Positions 1-11,365 are shown, counted from the stretch's first letter. The stretch: 64,000 bases of DNA from Thiohalocapsa sp. (GCF_022340605.1 NZ_JAJDNQ010000076.1:56259-120258), one strand, 5' to 3'. Translations and numbers: made by a program. Notes: a model not told the origin generated them from the sequence alone.

Positions 1-324
1 ATGGACCGCGGTCACCCGAAGCTCGGCGCCAAGGCCGATGCCATGAACCCGGCCGTGCTCAAGCTCATCGCGCAAACCTGCGACGGCGCCCATGCCGAGG
101 GCAAGTGGGTCGGTGTCTGCGGCGGCGTCGCCAGCGATCCGCAGGCAGTCCCGATCCTGCTGGGCATCGGCGTGGACGAGCTCTCGGTGAGCGTACCGGC
201 CATTCCAGCGGTGAAGGCCGCTGTCCGCGAGCGCTCCTTGCCGGAGTGTCAGGCGCTGGCCGAGCAGGCGCTCGCCTGCGACACCGCCGCCGAGGTTCGT
301 GCGCTGGTGCCGAGCCAATATTGA
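1..324 (+). CDS. Phosphoenolpyruvate-protein phosphotransferase (EI), C-terminal part, 5' truncated by window edge
   Basis: Translation MDRGHPKLGAKADAMNPAVLKLI...EGKWVGVCGGVASDPQAVPILLGIGVDELSVS matches the EI C-terminal domain; the VCGG variant is typical of multi-phosphoryl transfer fusions. Confidence 0.85.
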   Translation: MDRGHPKLGAKADAMNPAVLKLIAQTCDGAHAEGKWVGVCGGVASDPQAVPILLGIGVDELSVSVPAIPAVKAAVRERSLPECQALAEQALACDTAAEVRALVPSQY

Positions 325-434
325 CCGAGGTGGCCTAGGCTGGACAGCGCGGCGCGTGCTCCGCGGCGCCCGCTGAACCCACCGCGCTTCGCCATCGTCA
401 CCGCCTAGCCACGTCACCACAGGAGGGGATCACC

Positions 435-932
435 ATGGGTTATGCAACCAACAAGGCCCCGGCTGTCGGCCCCATCGCCATCGCGCTGACGCTCGCCCTC
501 GCCGGCGCCGCCAGTGCCGCCGCCGAGCGGCAGATGTACCGCTGCCAGACCGGCAACGACGTCATCTTTTCCGCGGAGCCCTGCGGCCCCGACGCACACG
601 AGCTGGACCTGCAATACGATGCACCCAGCGCGCGCGAGGAGGCGGCGGCCGAAGCGAGCATCCAGACCGAGGAGACCAAGGCCGACGACACCGCCGTCGC
701 GGCTGAAGCGCAAGAGCGCATCACGGCCGCCGAACGGAAGATCGAGGCGCTCACCGAGGAGCGCGACCAGCGCCTCGCCGAGCTCGCCGCGCAGCGCGAC
801 CGCGGCAGCGGCAACCCCGCCGACGACCAGACCTGGGAGATCGTGCAGGGCACGATGGACGCCGTAGAGGACCAATACGACGCGCGCATCAAGGCCGTGC
901 AGACGGAGGTCGATGAGCTGCGCGGTCGGTAG
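435..932 (+). CDS. Secreted DUF4124-like protein with coiled-coil C-terminus
   Basis: Signal peptide then MYRCQTGNDVIFSAEPCGPDAHELDL (DUF4124-like) and a charged helical tail. Confidence 0.6.
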   Translation: MGYATNKAPAVGPIAIALTLALAGAASAAAERQMYRCQTGNDVIFSAEPCGPDAHELDLQYDAPSAREEAAAEASIQTEETKADDTAVAAEAQERITAAERKIEALTEERDQRLAELAAQRDRGSGNPADDQTWEIVQGTMDAVEDQYDARIKAVQTEVDELRGR

Positions 933-949
933 CCACCGGTAGGCCGGGC

Positions 950-1163
950 CGGGCCACGCAGGTCGGGCCGAGCCACAGCGAAGCCCGACAACACCAGCCA
1001 GCGCAGGTCGGGCCGAGCGACAGCGACGCCCGACAGCACCAGCGTCGGGCCTCCTGACGTCGGCCCGACCTACGCGACTCGGCATGATTTGATTTCGATG
1101 GAAGCGCGGCGGGGACGCCGCTCCCACAGCACGAAGCCATTGCGGCGGGGACGCCGCTCCCAC
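950..1163. repeat. Cluster of REP-like palindromic repeats
   Basis: CAGGTCGGGCCGAGCSACAGCGAMGCCCGACA twice; CGGGCCTCCTGACGTCGGCCCGACCTACG; GCGGCGGGGACGCCGCTCCCAC at 1106-1127 and 1142-1163. Confidence 0.75.
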
Positions 1164-1177
1164 GGGAGACAACAAGC

Positions 1178-3283
1178 ATGAGCCTGAAAGCCACCTGGGA
1201 TGCCGCCTTCGCCAATCTACAGAAGATCGGCAAGGCGTTGATGCTGCCGGTATCAGTGCTGCCGGTGGCGGGCATCCTGCTCGGCGTCGGCAGCTCGCTG
1301 GCCAATGCCGAGAGCCTGCCCGACTGGCTCATCGCCATCGGCGAGGTCATGGCCGCCTCCGGCGGGGCGGTGTTCACCATCCTGCCGCTCATCTTCGCCA
1401 TCGGCGTCGTACTGGGCTTCACCAAGAACGACGGCGTTGCCGCCATGGCCGCCACGGTCGGCTACTTCGTGCTCATCGCCGCGCTCGGCGTCATCGGGCT
1501 CATGTTCATCCACTGGATGGCGCCGGCGGAGCCGCTGGCGCTCGCGGACGGCAGCAATGCCTACGTCGAGTACGACCCCGCCCACGAGCGCTTCATCTGT
1601 CTCGACGCCCAGGGCCGCACCTTGAGCAAGGTACGGCTGGACGAGATCGCCCCCGGCACCGACGGCAGCCGCGAGATCCGCTGCGGCGACGGCGACGCCC
1701 AGGTGGTCGCGCCCTTCTCGGTGCAGGAGGTCTCCGAGGGCGGCGGCGCGCTGGCGCTGTACCAGGACGGCAGCGGCAACGCCACGCCCTTCCCGGTCGC
1801 CAAGAGCCGCGCCGAGATCAAGAAAGTGATGGGCATCGAGTCCATCGACACTGGCGTCTTCGGCGGCATCCTCATCGGCTTGATTGCTGCCTGGCTGTTC
1901 AACAAGTACTACCGCATCCAGCTCCCACCGTACCTCGGCTTTTTCGCCGGCAAGCGCTTCGTGCCCATCGTCGTGTCCTTCGCGGCCATCGGCCTGGCGG
2001 CGATCCTGGCGCTGGTGTGGCCGCCCATCGGCGGGGCCATCCGCAGCTTCGGCGACTGGGCCGCCTACGGCAACCCCGCGGCGGCGGTGACCATTTACGG
2101 CGTCGTCGAGCGCATGCTGCTGCCCTTCGGCCTGCACCACATCTGGAACGTGCCCTTCTTCTTCGAGGTGGGCACCTACGTCGACCCCGACACCGGCGAG
2201 GCGGTGCACGGCATCATCAGCCGCTACTTCGCCGGCGACTACGAGGCGGCCATCCTCGGTGGCGGCTTCGTGTTCAAGATGTTCGGCCTGCCCGCGGCGG
2301 CGCTGGCTATTTATCACTGCGCCAAGCCGGAGAACAAGGCGCGCGTTGCGGGCATCATGGGCTCCGCGGCGCTGACCAGCTTTCTGACCGGCATCACCGA
2401 GCCGCTGGAGTTCGCCTTCCTGTTCGTGGCCCCGCTGCTCTACGTGGCCCACGCAGTGCTGGTGGGCATTGCCTATCTCGTCACCTATCTGCTCGACGCC
2501 CGGCTAGGCTATTCCTTCAGCCACGGCTTCATCGACTATGCGCTCTACTGGGTCAACAACATCAAGCCCTGGATCATCCTCATCCTCGGGCCCATCTTCG
2601 CCTTGGTGTACTACGGCGTATTCCGGGTGCTGATTCTGAAGCTCGACCTCAAAACCCCGGGCCGCGAGCCGGCGACGACGGAGGCGACGGAGTACAAGGA
2701 CATCGTCGCCGACGAATACGCCAAGGAACTGGTGCTCGCCTTCGGCGGCAAGAGCAACATCAAGGCGCTGGACGCCTGCATCACGCGCCTGCGCATCGAG
2801 GTGGCCAACATCGACAAGGCCGACCCTGACAAACTCAAGGCCATGGGCGCCGCCGGCGTCGTGGTGGTGGGCAACAACATGCAGGCCATCTTCGGCCCCA
2901 AGTCCGACAACCTGAAGACGGACATGGAAGAGTACCTCGCCCACGCCGGCGCCGAGGCGGAGCTGCCCGAGGGCGCCGCGGCGCCGAAGGTGCGCTATAA
3001 GGCCGACGAGCTCCGCCCGCGCGCCCGCGACCCGGAGGCGCCGCAGAAGGTCCGCGGCATCATCCGGGCCTTGGGCGGTGCGGCCAACATCCTGCAGACC
3101 GAGGCCGCCGCGGAAACGCGCCTGCGCGTCGCACTCAGCGACGAGACCAAGCTCGACGATCAGGCGCTGACGGCAGCCGGCGTCGCTGCCGTCATGCGCC
3201 TGCCGGACAATGTGCTGCACCTCATCGTCGGACTCAACGCGGACCAGTACGCGGCGGAGATGAAGGCGGCGCTGGCGGGGTAG
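1178..3283 (+). CDS. ptsG: PTS glucose-family EIICB transporter with an inserted soluble segment and a second, Cys-less EIIB-like domain
   Basis: [46 protein letters not shown], and [15 protein letters not shown]; a second IIB-like copy has [11 protein letters not shown]. Confidence 0.9.
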   Translation: MSLKATWDAAFANLQKIGKALMLPVSVLPVAGILLGVGSSLANAESLPDWLIAIGEVMAASGGAVFTILPLIFAIGVVLGFTKNDGVAAMAATVGYFVLIAALGVIGLMFIHWMAPAEPLALADGSNAYVEYDPAHERFICLDAQGRTLSKVRLDEIAPGTDGSREIRCGDGDAQVVAPFSVQEVSEGGGALALYQDGSGNATPFPVAKSRAEIKKVMGIESIDTGVFGGILIGLIAAWLFNKYYRIQLPPYLGFFAGKRFVPIVVSFAAIGLAAILALVWPPIGGAIRSFGDWAAYGNPAAAVTIYGVVERMLLPFGLHHIWNVPFFFEVGTYVDPDTGEAVHGIISRYFAGDYEAAILGGGFVFKMFGLPAAALAIYHCAKPENKARVAGIMGSAALTSFLTGITEPLEFAFLFVAPLLYVAHAVLVGIAYLVTYLLDARLGYSFSHGFIDYALYWVNNIKPWIILILGPIFALVYYGVFRVLILKLDLKTPGREPATTEATEYKDIVADEYAKELVLAFGGKSNIKALDACITRLRIEVANIDKADPDKLKAMGAAGVVVVGNNMQAIFGPKSDNLKTDMEEYLAHAGAEAELPEGAAAPKVRYKADELRPRARDPEAPQKVRGIIRALGGAANILQTEAAAETRLRVALSDETKLDDQALTAAGVAAVMRLPDNVLHLIVGLNADQYAAEMKAALAG

Positions 3284-3303
3284 ATACCGTGAAAGGATTC
3301 GGT

Positions 3304-3390
3304 GTATGTCGGGTTGCGCAGCGTAGCCCGACGATGGGCGTCCGTAAGCTATTGATTGTCGCGTTACGCTATCGCTAACCCGACCTACGA
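3304..3390. repeat. REP-like repeats of the GTCGGGTTRCG...CGCTAACCCGACCTAC type
   Basis: gtcgggttgcgcagcgtagcccgac and gcgttacgctatcgctaacccgacctac. Confidence 0.65.
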
Positions 3391-3538
3391 TCCTGAAGTG
3401 CTGAGCCTGGTCGTCATCGGCATACCGCTGTTGCTCGCGGTGCTGGTGCTGACCATCGTGTTCCCGATCATCGGCGGCGTGAAGGCCAACAACGGGGAGT
3501 TGTGGCGGTATCCGCTCAGCATCCAGTTTCTCAGCTAG
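3356..3538 (+). pseudogene. DUF4870-like C-terminal fragment
   Basis: VVIGIPLLLAVLVLTIVFPIIGGVKANNGELWRYPLSIQFLS resembles the DUF4870 C-terminus; the N-terminal helices are absent and the upstream part of the ORF is REP DNA. Confidence 0.45.
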
Positions 3539-3639
3539 GTGCCGGACCGCTCGGGACAGGGCTCGTGGTCTCACCGACGCTGGCGTAACCTTGGGCTCCG
3601 GTTCCGGGTGCCGGGCCGAGTCGCCCGGAGTACGCCCCT

Positions 3640-3739
3640 CGTCCGGCCTCTTGGCGTCGGCCCGACCTACGTCGCCGGGGCCCTGATCATAACTCCCCTC
3701 ACAGCCATGACCCCGTGGGAGCGGCGTCCCCGCCGCGAT
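3640..3739. repeat. REP-like repeats (TCGGCCCGACCTACG and GTGGGAGCGGCGTCCCCGCCGCGA)
   Basis: Same sequences recur at about 1.1, 36.2 and 48.7 kb. Confidence 0.65.
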
Positions 3740-3943
3740 TGGGCGCCCGTCGTGCCGAGGACGGCGCCGTCGCGGCGGCGGACGCATTCATGATCGACGC
3801 CTCGCTCGGACCGGCCATCGGGCCTCGTTCGCCGCTCCACCTGCACCGATCGGAACCGCCAATGCGATCCCGCAACGGCTAGGTCGGGTAACGGTCGGGC
3901 AACGGGCGCAGCAATGAGGACAAAGCGTTCGCTGCGGCGCAAA

Positions 3944-4978
3944 TCAGTCTTCTTGTTGGTGCGCGATGGGCGGCAGGGACAGGATGTACTCGGCGATGGC
4001 GGCGCGGTCATCGGCAGTCAGCTTGGCCGTGCCTTCGTCGATGACGTGGGCCATGGCGCCGCCGGCGAAGTCGCCGCTTGGGTCCATGCCGATCTCCAGG
4101 TAGAACGCCAGCATGCTCCGGGTCCAGGTGCCGATGCCGGTCGCCTTGTCCGGCGTGATGTTGGGCGTGCCACCACCCTCGATGCCCGCGTCGGCACCCG
4201 AGTAGCGGGCGCCCTGCTCGACGGCGCCGAATACGTTGCGGGGCGAATGGCACTCAGCGCAGTGGGTGGCGGCCTCGGCGAGGTAGGCGCCGCGGTTCCA
4301 GGTGTCGCCGCGCGCGGGGTCGGGCTGGAAGGTACCGGGGTGGAAGTACAGCGCCTTCCAGATACCGATAGGCCAGCGCCAGGCCGGGAACCACGCCAGC
4401 TCGTGTGGGCGGTTCGGCTGCGCCACCGGCTCCACCGTATCCAGGTACGCCTTGAGCGCGAGCTTGTCCTCGCGGGTGAGCTTGGTGAAAGAGGTATACG
4501 GGAAGGCAGGATAGTAACTCGTGCCCGACGGCGATACGCCCTCCGACAGCGCGCGGACGAAGTCCTCGTCGGACCAGCCGCCGATGCCGTAATCCGGGTC
4601 GGGCGTGATGTTGCTGGTGTAGAAGGTGCCGAAGGGGCTCTCGATGGCCCGCCCGCCGGCCAGCGGCTTGCCGCCTTTCGCCGTGTGGCAGACGCCGCAG
4701 AGCGCGGCATGGAAGAGGTAGCGGCCGCGCTCGACGGTGGCATTCGCGGCGCTGCCTCCACCGCGGGCCTTGCCCCGAGCCGTGTCGCGGACCTCGGAAG
4801 CCGCCGTGCTGCCCTGCTCAGGGGCCGCGGCCTGATCGGCCCGGGCGCCCTGCTCCGCTGTCTGCTGGGCCGCTACCGCGCTTGCCAGCATCAGCAACAG
4901 CCAAGCGCCGGCGCCGCCGCAACGGCGGTGCCGGCGGCGGCACGAGCCGCGCGCCTCGGGTAGCGAGCCCATGCCCAT
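3944..4978 (-). CDS. Diheme c-type cytochrome
   Basis: Two CXXCH motifs (CGVCH, CAECH); SNITPDPDYGIGGWSDEDF and NITPDKATGIGTWT motifs. Confidence 0.85.
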   Translation of the reverse strand: MGMGSLPEARGSCRRRHRRCGGAGAWLLLMLASAVAAQQTAEQGARADQAAAPEQGSTAASEVRDTARGKARGGGSAANATVERGRYLFHAALCGVCHTAKGGKPLAGGRAIESPFGTFYTSNITPDPDYGIGGWSDEDFVRALSEGVSPSGTSYYPAFPYTSFTKLTREDKLALKAYLDTVEPVAQPNRPHELAWFPAWRWPIGIWKALYFHPGTFQPDPARGDTWNRGAYLAEAATHCAECHSPRNVFGAVEQGARYSGADAGIEGGGTPNITPDKATGIGTWTRSMLAFYLEIGMDPSGDFAGGAMAHVIDEGTAKLTADDRAAIAEYILSLPPIAHQQED

Positions 4979-4980
4979 GC

Positions 4981-5439
4981 TCAGTTCTTCCGGTAGGCCT
5001 CGTGGCAGCCCTTGCAGGCGTCGCCGAGGTCCTTGAAGGCGCCCATGATGGCGGCCTTGTCGCCGGAGCTGACGGCCTCGGAGAAGGCCGCGGCGGCGTC
5101 TTTGGCTTGCTGCGCCTTGTCGGCGAACCCCTGTGCGTCGGACCAGACCTCCGCGGTGGCGTCGGTATCGCCGAAATCGGTGCCCTCGGGGAACAGCGCC
5201 GGGATGTCCTGGGTGTTGGCGACGAGGCCGGCGGCGACCGCCTCGAGGCTCGGACCGTAGTCGAAGCCGTCGCGGAGCCTGCCGATGGCGGTGCCCACCT
5301 CGCCGCCCATGGTGGTCATGACGTTCTTGCGATACTTGATGGCCTGCTCAACCTTCTCCTGCGACAGGTCTTCGGCGAGGGCGGCGCCGGCGAGCCCCAC
5401 GGCGGCCAGGGTGGCGACAATGACTTGCAGCTTGTTCAT
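4981..5439 (-). CDS. Cytochrome c556/c'-like protein
   Basis: Signal peptide, four-helix-type sequence, C-terminal CKGCHEAYRKN. Confidence 0.85.
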   Translation of the reverse strand: MNKLQVIVATLAAVGLAGAALAEDLSQEKVEQAIKYRKNVMTTMGGEVGTAIGRLRDGFDYGPSLEAVAAGLVANTQDIPALFPEGTDFGDTDATAEVWSDAQGFADKAQQAKDAAAAFSEAVSSGDKAAIMGAFKDLGDACKGCHEAYRKN

Positions 5440-5779
5440 ACGGTCGACTCCAATCGTGCTGTCGGATGGGTTGCTGTCGGGTGCCATAAGTGTTCGGGAA
5501 AATTGCGTGCCATCCCCGGCGCATCAAGGGCCGGCAAGCGATCAAGCGACCCGCCGGCCGAAGCTAGGGCGATGTGCCGTTTAGAATACCCCGCCTGAGG
5601 AAGCGGGCCGGCGGTGGAACTGTCGAGGCCGTCGGGTCACCTAAACCCGTCGCATCCACATTACGTCAGAAACCGGAAACCCGCGCGCATGTCAGTCACC
5701 GCCGAAAACGACGAAACCGGGCGCGCACGCCACCCTCATCAGCCCCGACCAGGTATTCCGTCACCGGGGGAACCGCTCC

Positions 5780-6464
5780 GATGCCAATAAAATCGACGCG
5801 CAGTCCGGCCGACGCAGCCGTGTCGCGCCGGGCTCACAGCCGCTTACGCCAGATGCGGGACCGGATGCCGGGGCGGATTCGGGACCTGATCCTGGCAGCG
5901 GGAATGGCAATCGGCGTCGCCGCGCTGCTGGCGGGTCCGACGCTTGCCTCGTCCGCGGCGCCGGCCACACAGGAACGTGCGCAGCCCGCGGCCACAACGG
6001 TCCCGGGCATCCCGGAGGTGCAGGACATCGACGCGCTGGCGCCCATCCCACTGCGCCGCGAGATCTCCCGGGCCGAGGGCCGCATCAGCGACTTGCGCAA
6101 GGAGCGCGCTGCCGAGCTGGCGGGCCTCGATGCCGCGGCTGCCGAGGCGCGGTCCGCCATGGAGCAGGCACGGGCGACACCGCAGTCGCGCCACGGAGTA
6201 CCGGCGACGGGCGGCACCGCCTACGCGGCCAACACGGCCGACGCGGCTGGAACAGCCCCCCTGCTGAACGCGGACACCCACGCCCAACGCCGCCGCGAGA
6301 TCGACGAGCGCTATGCCCGGCTGCTGGCCAAGGCCGAGGCCCGCCTGGAGCGGCTGCTGGACCGCCAGGCGGTCATCGACCCCGATGCGCCGGACCAACG
6401 GCGGCTGCGCCATGCCGGCAACCCCGACACGGCGGCACACTGGCCGGAACCCGCGGGCGAGTGA
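5780..6464 (+). CDS. Hypothetical membrane-anchored coiled-coil protein
   Basis: ORF with a single hydrophobic segment and helical charged regions; start uncertain. Confidence 0.4.
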
Positions 6465-6533
6465 CCATCTGGCTCGTGTGGGCGTTCGCGTGATCCGGCG
6501 CGCCGGCTCTCACTGCCGGGTCACCATGTTGGC

Positions 6534-6923
6534 TCACTGGGCTGGCTCGAACAGCGCCCGCCACCGATGCGGATCGAACAGCAACTCGATGCGCGTGATG
6601 CGCCCGCCCTGCACGCTGGCCCACTGCGCCGCGGGGGTGGAGATGCGCTCAGAGAGCTGGGTCTCGAACACGAGCCAATGGCAGACCTCGTCGCCGTCCA
6701 CGAAGACCCGCCGGCGCTGGATGCCGAGCAGGATGCCGCCGGTCATCATCATGTACTCGAGAAACGCCGCACCGTCGTGGATGCTGGCGATGGGGCTCAC
6801 GTAGCTGAAGCCATCGGGTGCAATCAGCGCGGCTATCGCATCGTGGTCGTGGGACGCGAGGGCGTCGAGATAGGCATCGACGACAGCTCGCGCGGATTCG
6901 TTCAGGGCATCGCAGGCAGGCAT
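6534..6923 (-). CDS. SnoaL/NTF2-like protein
   Basis: VVDAYLDALASHDHDAIAALIAPDGFSYVSP...; start chosen at MPACDALN. Confidence 0.6.
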   Translation of the reverse strand: MPACDALNESARAVVDAYLDALASHDHDAIAALIAPDGFSYVSPIASIHDGAAFLEYMMMTGGILLGIQRRRVFVDGDEVCHWLVFETQLSERISTPAAQWASVQGGRITRIELLFDPHRWRALFEPAQ

Positions 6924-7087
6924 CCTCGGCCTCGCGCCGGGAGTTGAAACGATCCGCCCGATTCTAAGCCAAGGACGAGCCGTTGCCACGTCGTCTACCA
7001 TGAGCACAGACTGGGGGCAGATCATCAGATGATGGCAGGCGATGGCAGGCGCCAGGTTGTGGCCGCGCACCGCCCCGTCATCATGGC

Positions 7088-7990
7088 ATGAGCACCGACA
7101 AAGGCATCGACAACATGGCTGGCTGCAGAAAACCCGGCGTCGTGGACGTGTGCGACGAGGTCCAGGCCGAAAGCGCGACCGCCTTGGGCACACACGGCGC
7201 GGCCGGCACGGCATCCACTCCGAACTCGATACAGAGCCCGGTGGAGAAACCGGTGGAGAAACCGGTGGAGATCAGAGACCTCGGCGCCGGCTGGGCCGGG
7301 TGGGAGGTGAGCCTGCGCGGCAAGACCGCGGTGCGCCTCAGCGGGCAGGACTTCTTTATCACCGGCCGGCCGCAGCCCGGCATGTGGGTGCCGAAGGAAG
7401 GCAGCACGACCGCCCTGTTCATCTACAAGGCGTCGAATCCGAAGCGCGTTTTCCGGCTGGATTATCACGGCCTGAAGAGCACGGCGGGCCGCCCGGTGTG
7501 GCATTACAACGTCACCAAGGGCTTCGCCCACATCGATGGCCTCAAGACCACCGATCACGCCGTCACGGCGGGCAGCCAAGCCACGGGGCGTGCGCTGACC
7601 GTCTTTCGCTGGGGCGGCAGGGCGCTGTTCGTGGTGGGTGTCGGCATGAGCGTCTACGATGTCTGGCACGCGGAGCGCAGGGCGCGCGAGGTAGTGCGCC
7701 AAGTGGGCGGATGGACCGCCGGCATCGCCGCCGGCCGGTACTGCGCACGTGTCGGTGCCTCGGGCGGCGCATGGCTCATGGGTGTGCTCGGTCAGGCCGG
7801 TCCGCAGGCGGCGGCGCCGGAAGAGCTCGTCACCGTGCCCGTCGGCGCCCTGGTGGGCGGCGCCGCGGGCGGCGTCGGCTGCGGCGTCGTCGGGATGTTC
7901 GTCGGCACGGAGGTCAGCGAGAGCCTGTACGACTGGATCTTCACGCCACTCGAGAAAGAAGAATGGATCGTGCTGGGCGAGACGGAATAG
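7088..7990 (+). CDS. Hypothetical protein with glycine-rich hydrophobic C-terminus (possible membrane-acting effector)
   Basis: 300 aa; PVEKPVEKPVE linker, then ALFVVGVGMSVYDV and VGALVGGAAGGVGCGVVGMFVG glycine-zipper-like helices. Confidence 0.5.
   Translation: MSTDKGIDNMAGCRKPGVVDVCDEVQAESATALGTHGAAGTASTPNSIQSPVEKPVEKPVEIRDLGAGWAGWEVSLRGKTAVRLSGQDFFITGRPQPGMWVPKEGSTTALFIYKASNPKRVFRLDYHGLKSTAGRPVWHYNVTKGFAHIDGLKTTDHAVTAGSQATGRALTVFRWGGRALFVVGVGMSVYDVWHAERRAREVVRQVGGWTAGIAAGRYCARVGASGGAWLMGVLGQAGPQAAAPEELVTVPVGALVGGAAGGVGCGVVGMFVGTEVSESLYDWIFTPLEKEEWIVLGETE
7238..7270 (+). repeat. In-frame 12-bp tandem repeat (CCGGTGGAGAAA, about 2.75 units)
   Basis: Direct reading; encodes PVEKPVEKPVE. Confidence 0.9.
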
Positions 7991-8571
7991 CGCCGCGTGT
8001 CACCCTGGTGCGCGGCTACCACCCGCTGACACCGGTGCCCGAGGCGGCGTTGCAGGCGAGCCTCACGGCGCGCCTGGCGGTGGTGCTGGACACGGCATCG
8101 CCGGACCACGACACGCTGCATTTCCCGGCCGAGGTCTTCCTGTCGCTGCTCGCCGCGGCCACCGATACGGTGACGCACGACGCCGTCGAGGTGCAGGCGG
8201 ACGCAGAGAACCGCTACGACAACCTCGACCCCTTTGCGGCGCACCTGCGCGCCGCGGCGGAGGACGAGCGCCTGCCGCCGCTGCGTGTGCTGATCCTGCA
8301 CCGGCGGCAGTTGGTCATTATGGAAGAGACCGAGTTCTGGGCCTTCTGCGGCGGCCCGGCCCCTTACGGTGATTCCTTTACCGCCTCGTTCTACACCGAG
8401 CCCGCCACCGCCGAGCGACTGGAGCAAGCGATCGCGGCCGCCTGCGCGCGGCTGCGGATCTCCATCGACGCCCGCATCCAGGGAGCGGATCGTCCGGTGC
8501 CGACCTGGCGCCGGCGCCTCGCCGGCATCCTGCCCGGCCGGCTTGGGCCATCACGGCCCCGCTCTGATTGA
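7963..8571 (+). CDS. Hypothetical protein overlapping the upstream gene (possible partner/immunity protein)
   Basis: In-frame ATG at 7963 (MDRAGRDGIAPRVTLVRGYHPL) overlaps the preceding stop by 28 bp. Confidence 0.5.
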   Translation: MDRAGRDGIAPRVTLVRGYHPLTPVPEAALQASLTARLAVVLDTASPDHDTLHFPAEVFLSLLAAATDTVTHDAVEVQADAENRYDNLDPFAAHLRAAAEDERLPPLRVLILHRRQLVIMEETEFWAFCGGPAPYGDSFTASFYTEPATAERLEQAIAAACARLRISIDARIQGADRPVPTWRRRLAGILPGRLGPSRPRSD

Positions 8572-8826
8572 TCTCTGGCGCGCCGGCGAGCGCTCCGGTC
8601 AGCGTCGGACGTCCCGCTAGCCTCGCCTCGATTGCCGGCAGCCTTGTAGTTCGGCCGGCGCGTTCTAGGCTTAAGATAATGCCCGAGCAAAATACTCGGG
8701 TGCCAACCGCGCGCTGGACGCCACCGGACGCCGATCGACCGGGTGATCGCGGTGCTGCCGCGGACTCCGGCCCCTCGGGGTCGCCCGGGGTGGCGTTCCG
8801 CCGCACGCGATCATCGGAGGTTCACC

Positions 8827-9588
8827 ATGGCCACCCTGACTCATTCAGGCATATCACCCTTGAACATCAAGGGCGTCAGCCTGAACCGCCCCTTTATCTG
8901 GCTGCGACAGGGATGGGACGACCTGCGCCACAACCCCGCCGCGAGCCTCGCCTACGGATTCATCGTCTCGGCGCTGGGCGCGCTCCTGCTCACCTTCTGG
9001 AGCCATCCCTACTTCATTGCCGCCGACATCACGGGCTTCCTGTTGGTGGGCCCGATGTTCACCGCCGGGCTGGTGCAGTTGTCCCGGTGCCGGGAACGGG
9101 GCGCGCCCGTTGGCTTCGGGGACTCACTGTCGGCCCTCGGTGACCACCGTGATGCGCTGGTGCGCTTCGCGCTCGGGCTGCTGGTCATCGGCGCGGTCTG
9201 GTTCGCCGCCTCCACCATCATGATGGACATGGCGCTGGGCAGCGCGGCGCCAGGGGTGACGGAGACGATGTGGAGCGGCATGCTCTACCACGTCAGCACG
9301 GCACAGTCCCTCTCCTACGTCGGCGTCGGCGGCATCCTCGCCGCCATCGTATTCACGCGCTCCGTGGTCGCGGTCCCGATCATCATCGACCGCGACGCCG
9401 ACGCCGCGACGGCCGTGCGTGCCAGCTATGGCGCAACCTTCGCCGACCTGCCGGCGATGCTGGTTTGGGCGGCGCTGATCGTGGCGCTCGTGGCGTTTGG
9501 ATTCATCACCATGCTGATCGGCATGATCGTCGTCTTCCCGCTGCTCGGCCATGCCACCTGGCACGCCTACCGCGACCTCATCGGCTGA
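8827..9588 (+). CDS. DUF2189 family membrane protein
   Basis: RPFIWLRQGWDDLRHNPAASLAYGFIV ... HATWHAYRDLIG. Confidence 0.85.
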   Translation: MATLTHSGISPLNIKGVSLNRPFIWLRQGWDDLRHNPAASLAYGFIVSALGALLLTFWSHPYFIAADITGFLLVGPMFTAGLVQLSRCRERGAPVGFGDSLSALGDHRDALVRFALGLLVIGAVWFAASTIMMDMALGSAAPGVTETMWSGMLYHVSTAQSLSYVGVGGILAAIVFTRSVVAVPIIIDRDADAATAVRASYGATFADLPAMLVWAALIVALVAFGFITMLIGMIVVFPLLGHATWHAYRDLIG

Positions 9589-9649
9589 GCTGCCGGCGTA
9601 TCGACGCGACAGCAAAGGCGCATCTCTTGGGGACATTCACGCGGAGCGG

Positions 9650-9678
9650 CCAAAAAAAAGGCCGCCTCGCGACGGCCT
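9650..9678 (-). terminator. Rho-independent terminator downstream of ilvC
   Basis: Reverse complement AAGGCCGTCGCGAGGCGGCCTTTTTTTT. Confidence 0.8.
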
Positions 9679-9713
9679 TGTAGGGCGCTGGCCCCGAGCT
9701 GGAGCGCGCGGCC

Positions 9714-10736
<1,023 letters not shown>

Positions 10737-10805
10737 TTAACTGGAACCTGGGTTCGATGTTGGAACGTGCGCAGCCCGCGCCGATGGCGAGTCGGACTGC
10801 AAAAA

Positions 10806-10868
10806 GGGCCGAGGGCCGAGGGCCGCGTGCTCGCCTCGGCCCTCGGCCCTCGGCCCTCGGCCCTCGGC
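10806..10868. repeat. Heptamer array with complementary arms
   Basis: GGGCCGAGGGCCGAGGGCCG - CGTGCTCGC - (TCGGCCC)n; lies between ilvN and ilvC. Confidence 0.9.
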
Positions 10869-10873
10869 TATGG

Positions 10874-11365
10874 CTATACCGTCAACCCCTTCTCGCCGCG
10901 AGAGATGCCGGTCGGGCCGGAGCGGACGACCTCGATGATGAGCCCTTCCGGCACCGCCTTGATGAAGGCGTCGAGCTTCTTGGATGCGCCGGTCAGCTCG
11001 ACGACATAGCTCACGTCGGTGACGTCGATGACCTTTGCGCGAAAAATGTCCACCAGCCGCATGAGCTCGTCGCGATCATCGCGCGTGGCCCTGAGCTTGA
11101 CGAGCATCATCTCGCGCTCGATGTGCTCGCCCTCGGACAGGTCTTGCAGCTTCACCACGTCGATGAGCTTGTTCAGCTGCTTCTTGATCTGCTCGACGAT
11201 ATCGTCGTTGCCGCTGGTGACCAGGGTCATGCGCGAAAGCGTCGGCTCGTCCGTCGGCGCGACGGTGAGGGACTCGATGTTGTAGCCGCGGGCGGAAAAC
11301 AGACCGGCGATGCGCGACAGGGCACCGGATTCGTTTTCCACCAGCATGGATAAGATGTGTCGCAT
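10874..11365 (-). CDS. ilvN: Acetolactate synthase small subunit
   Basis: MRHILSMLVENESGALSRIAGLFSARGYNIESLTVAPT. Confidence 0.97.
   Translation of the reverse strand: MRHILSMLVENESGALSRIAGLFSARGYNIESLTVAPTDEPTLSRMTLVTSGNDDIVEQIKKQLNKLIDVVKLQDLSEGEHIEREMMLVKLRATRDDRDELMRLVDIFRAKVIDVTDVSYVVELTGASKKLDAFIKAVPEGLIIEVVRSGPTGISRGEKGLTV

Noticed and set aside
10806-10868. Heptamer hairpin as an ordinary intrinsic terminator
   Set aside because: No U-tract on either strand and it lies inside the ilv operon; a T-rich terminator is present after ilvC instead
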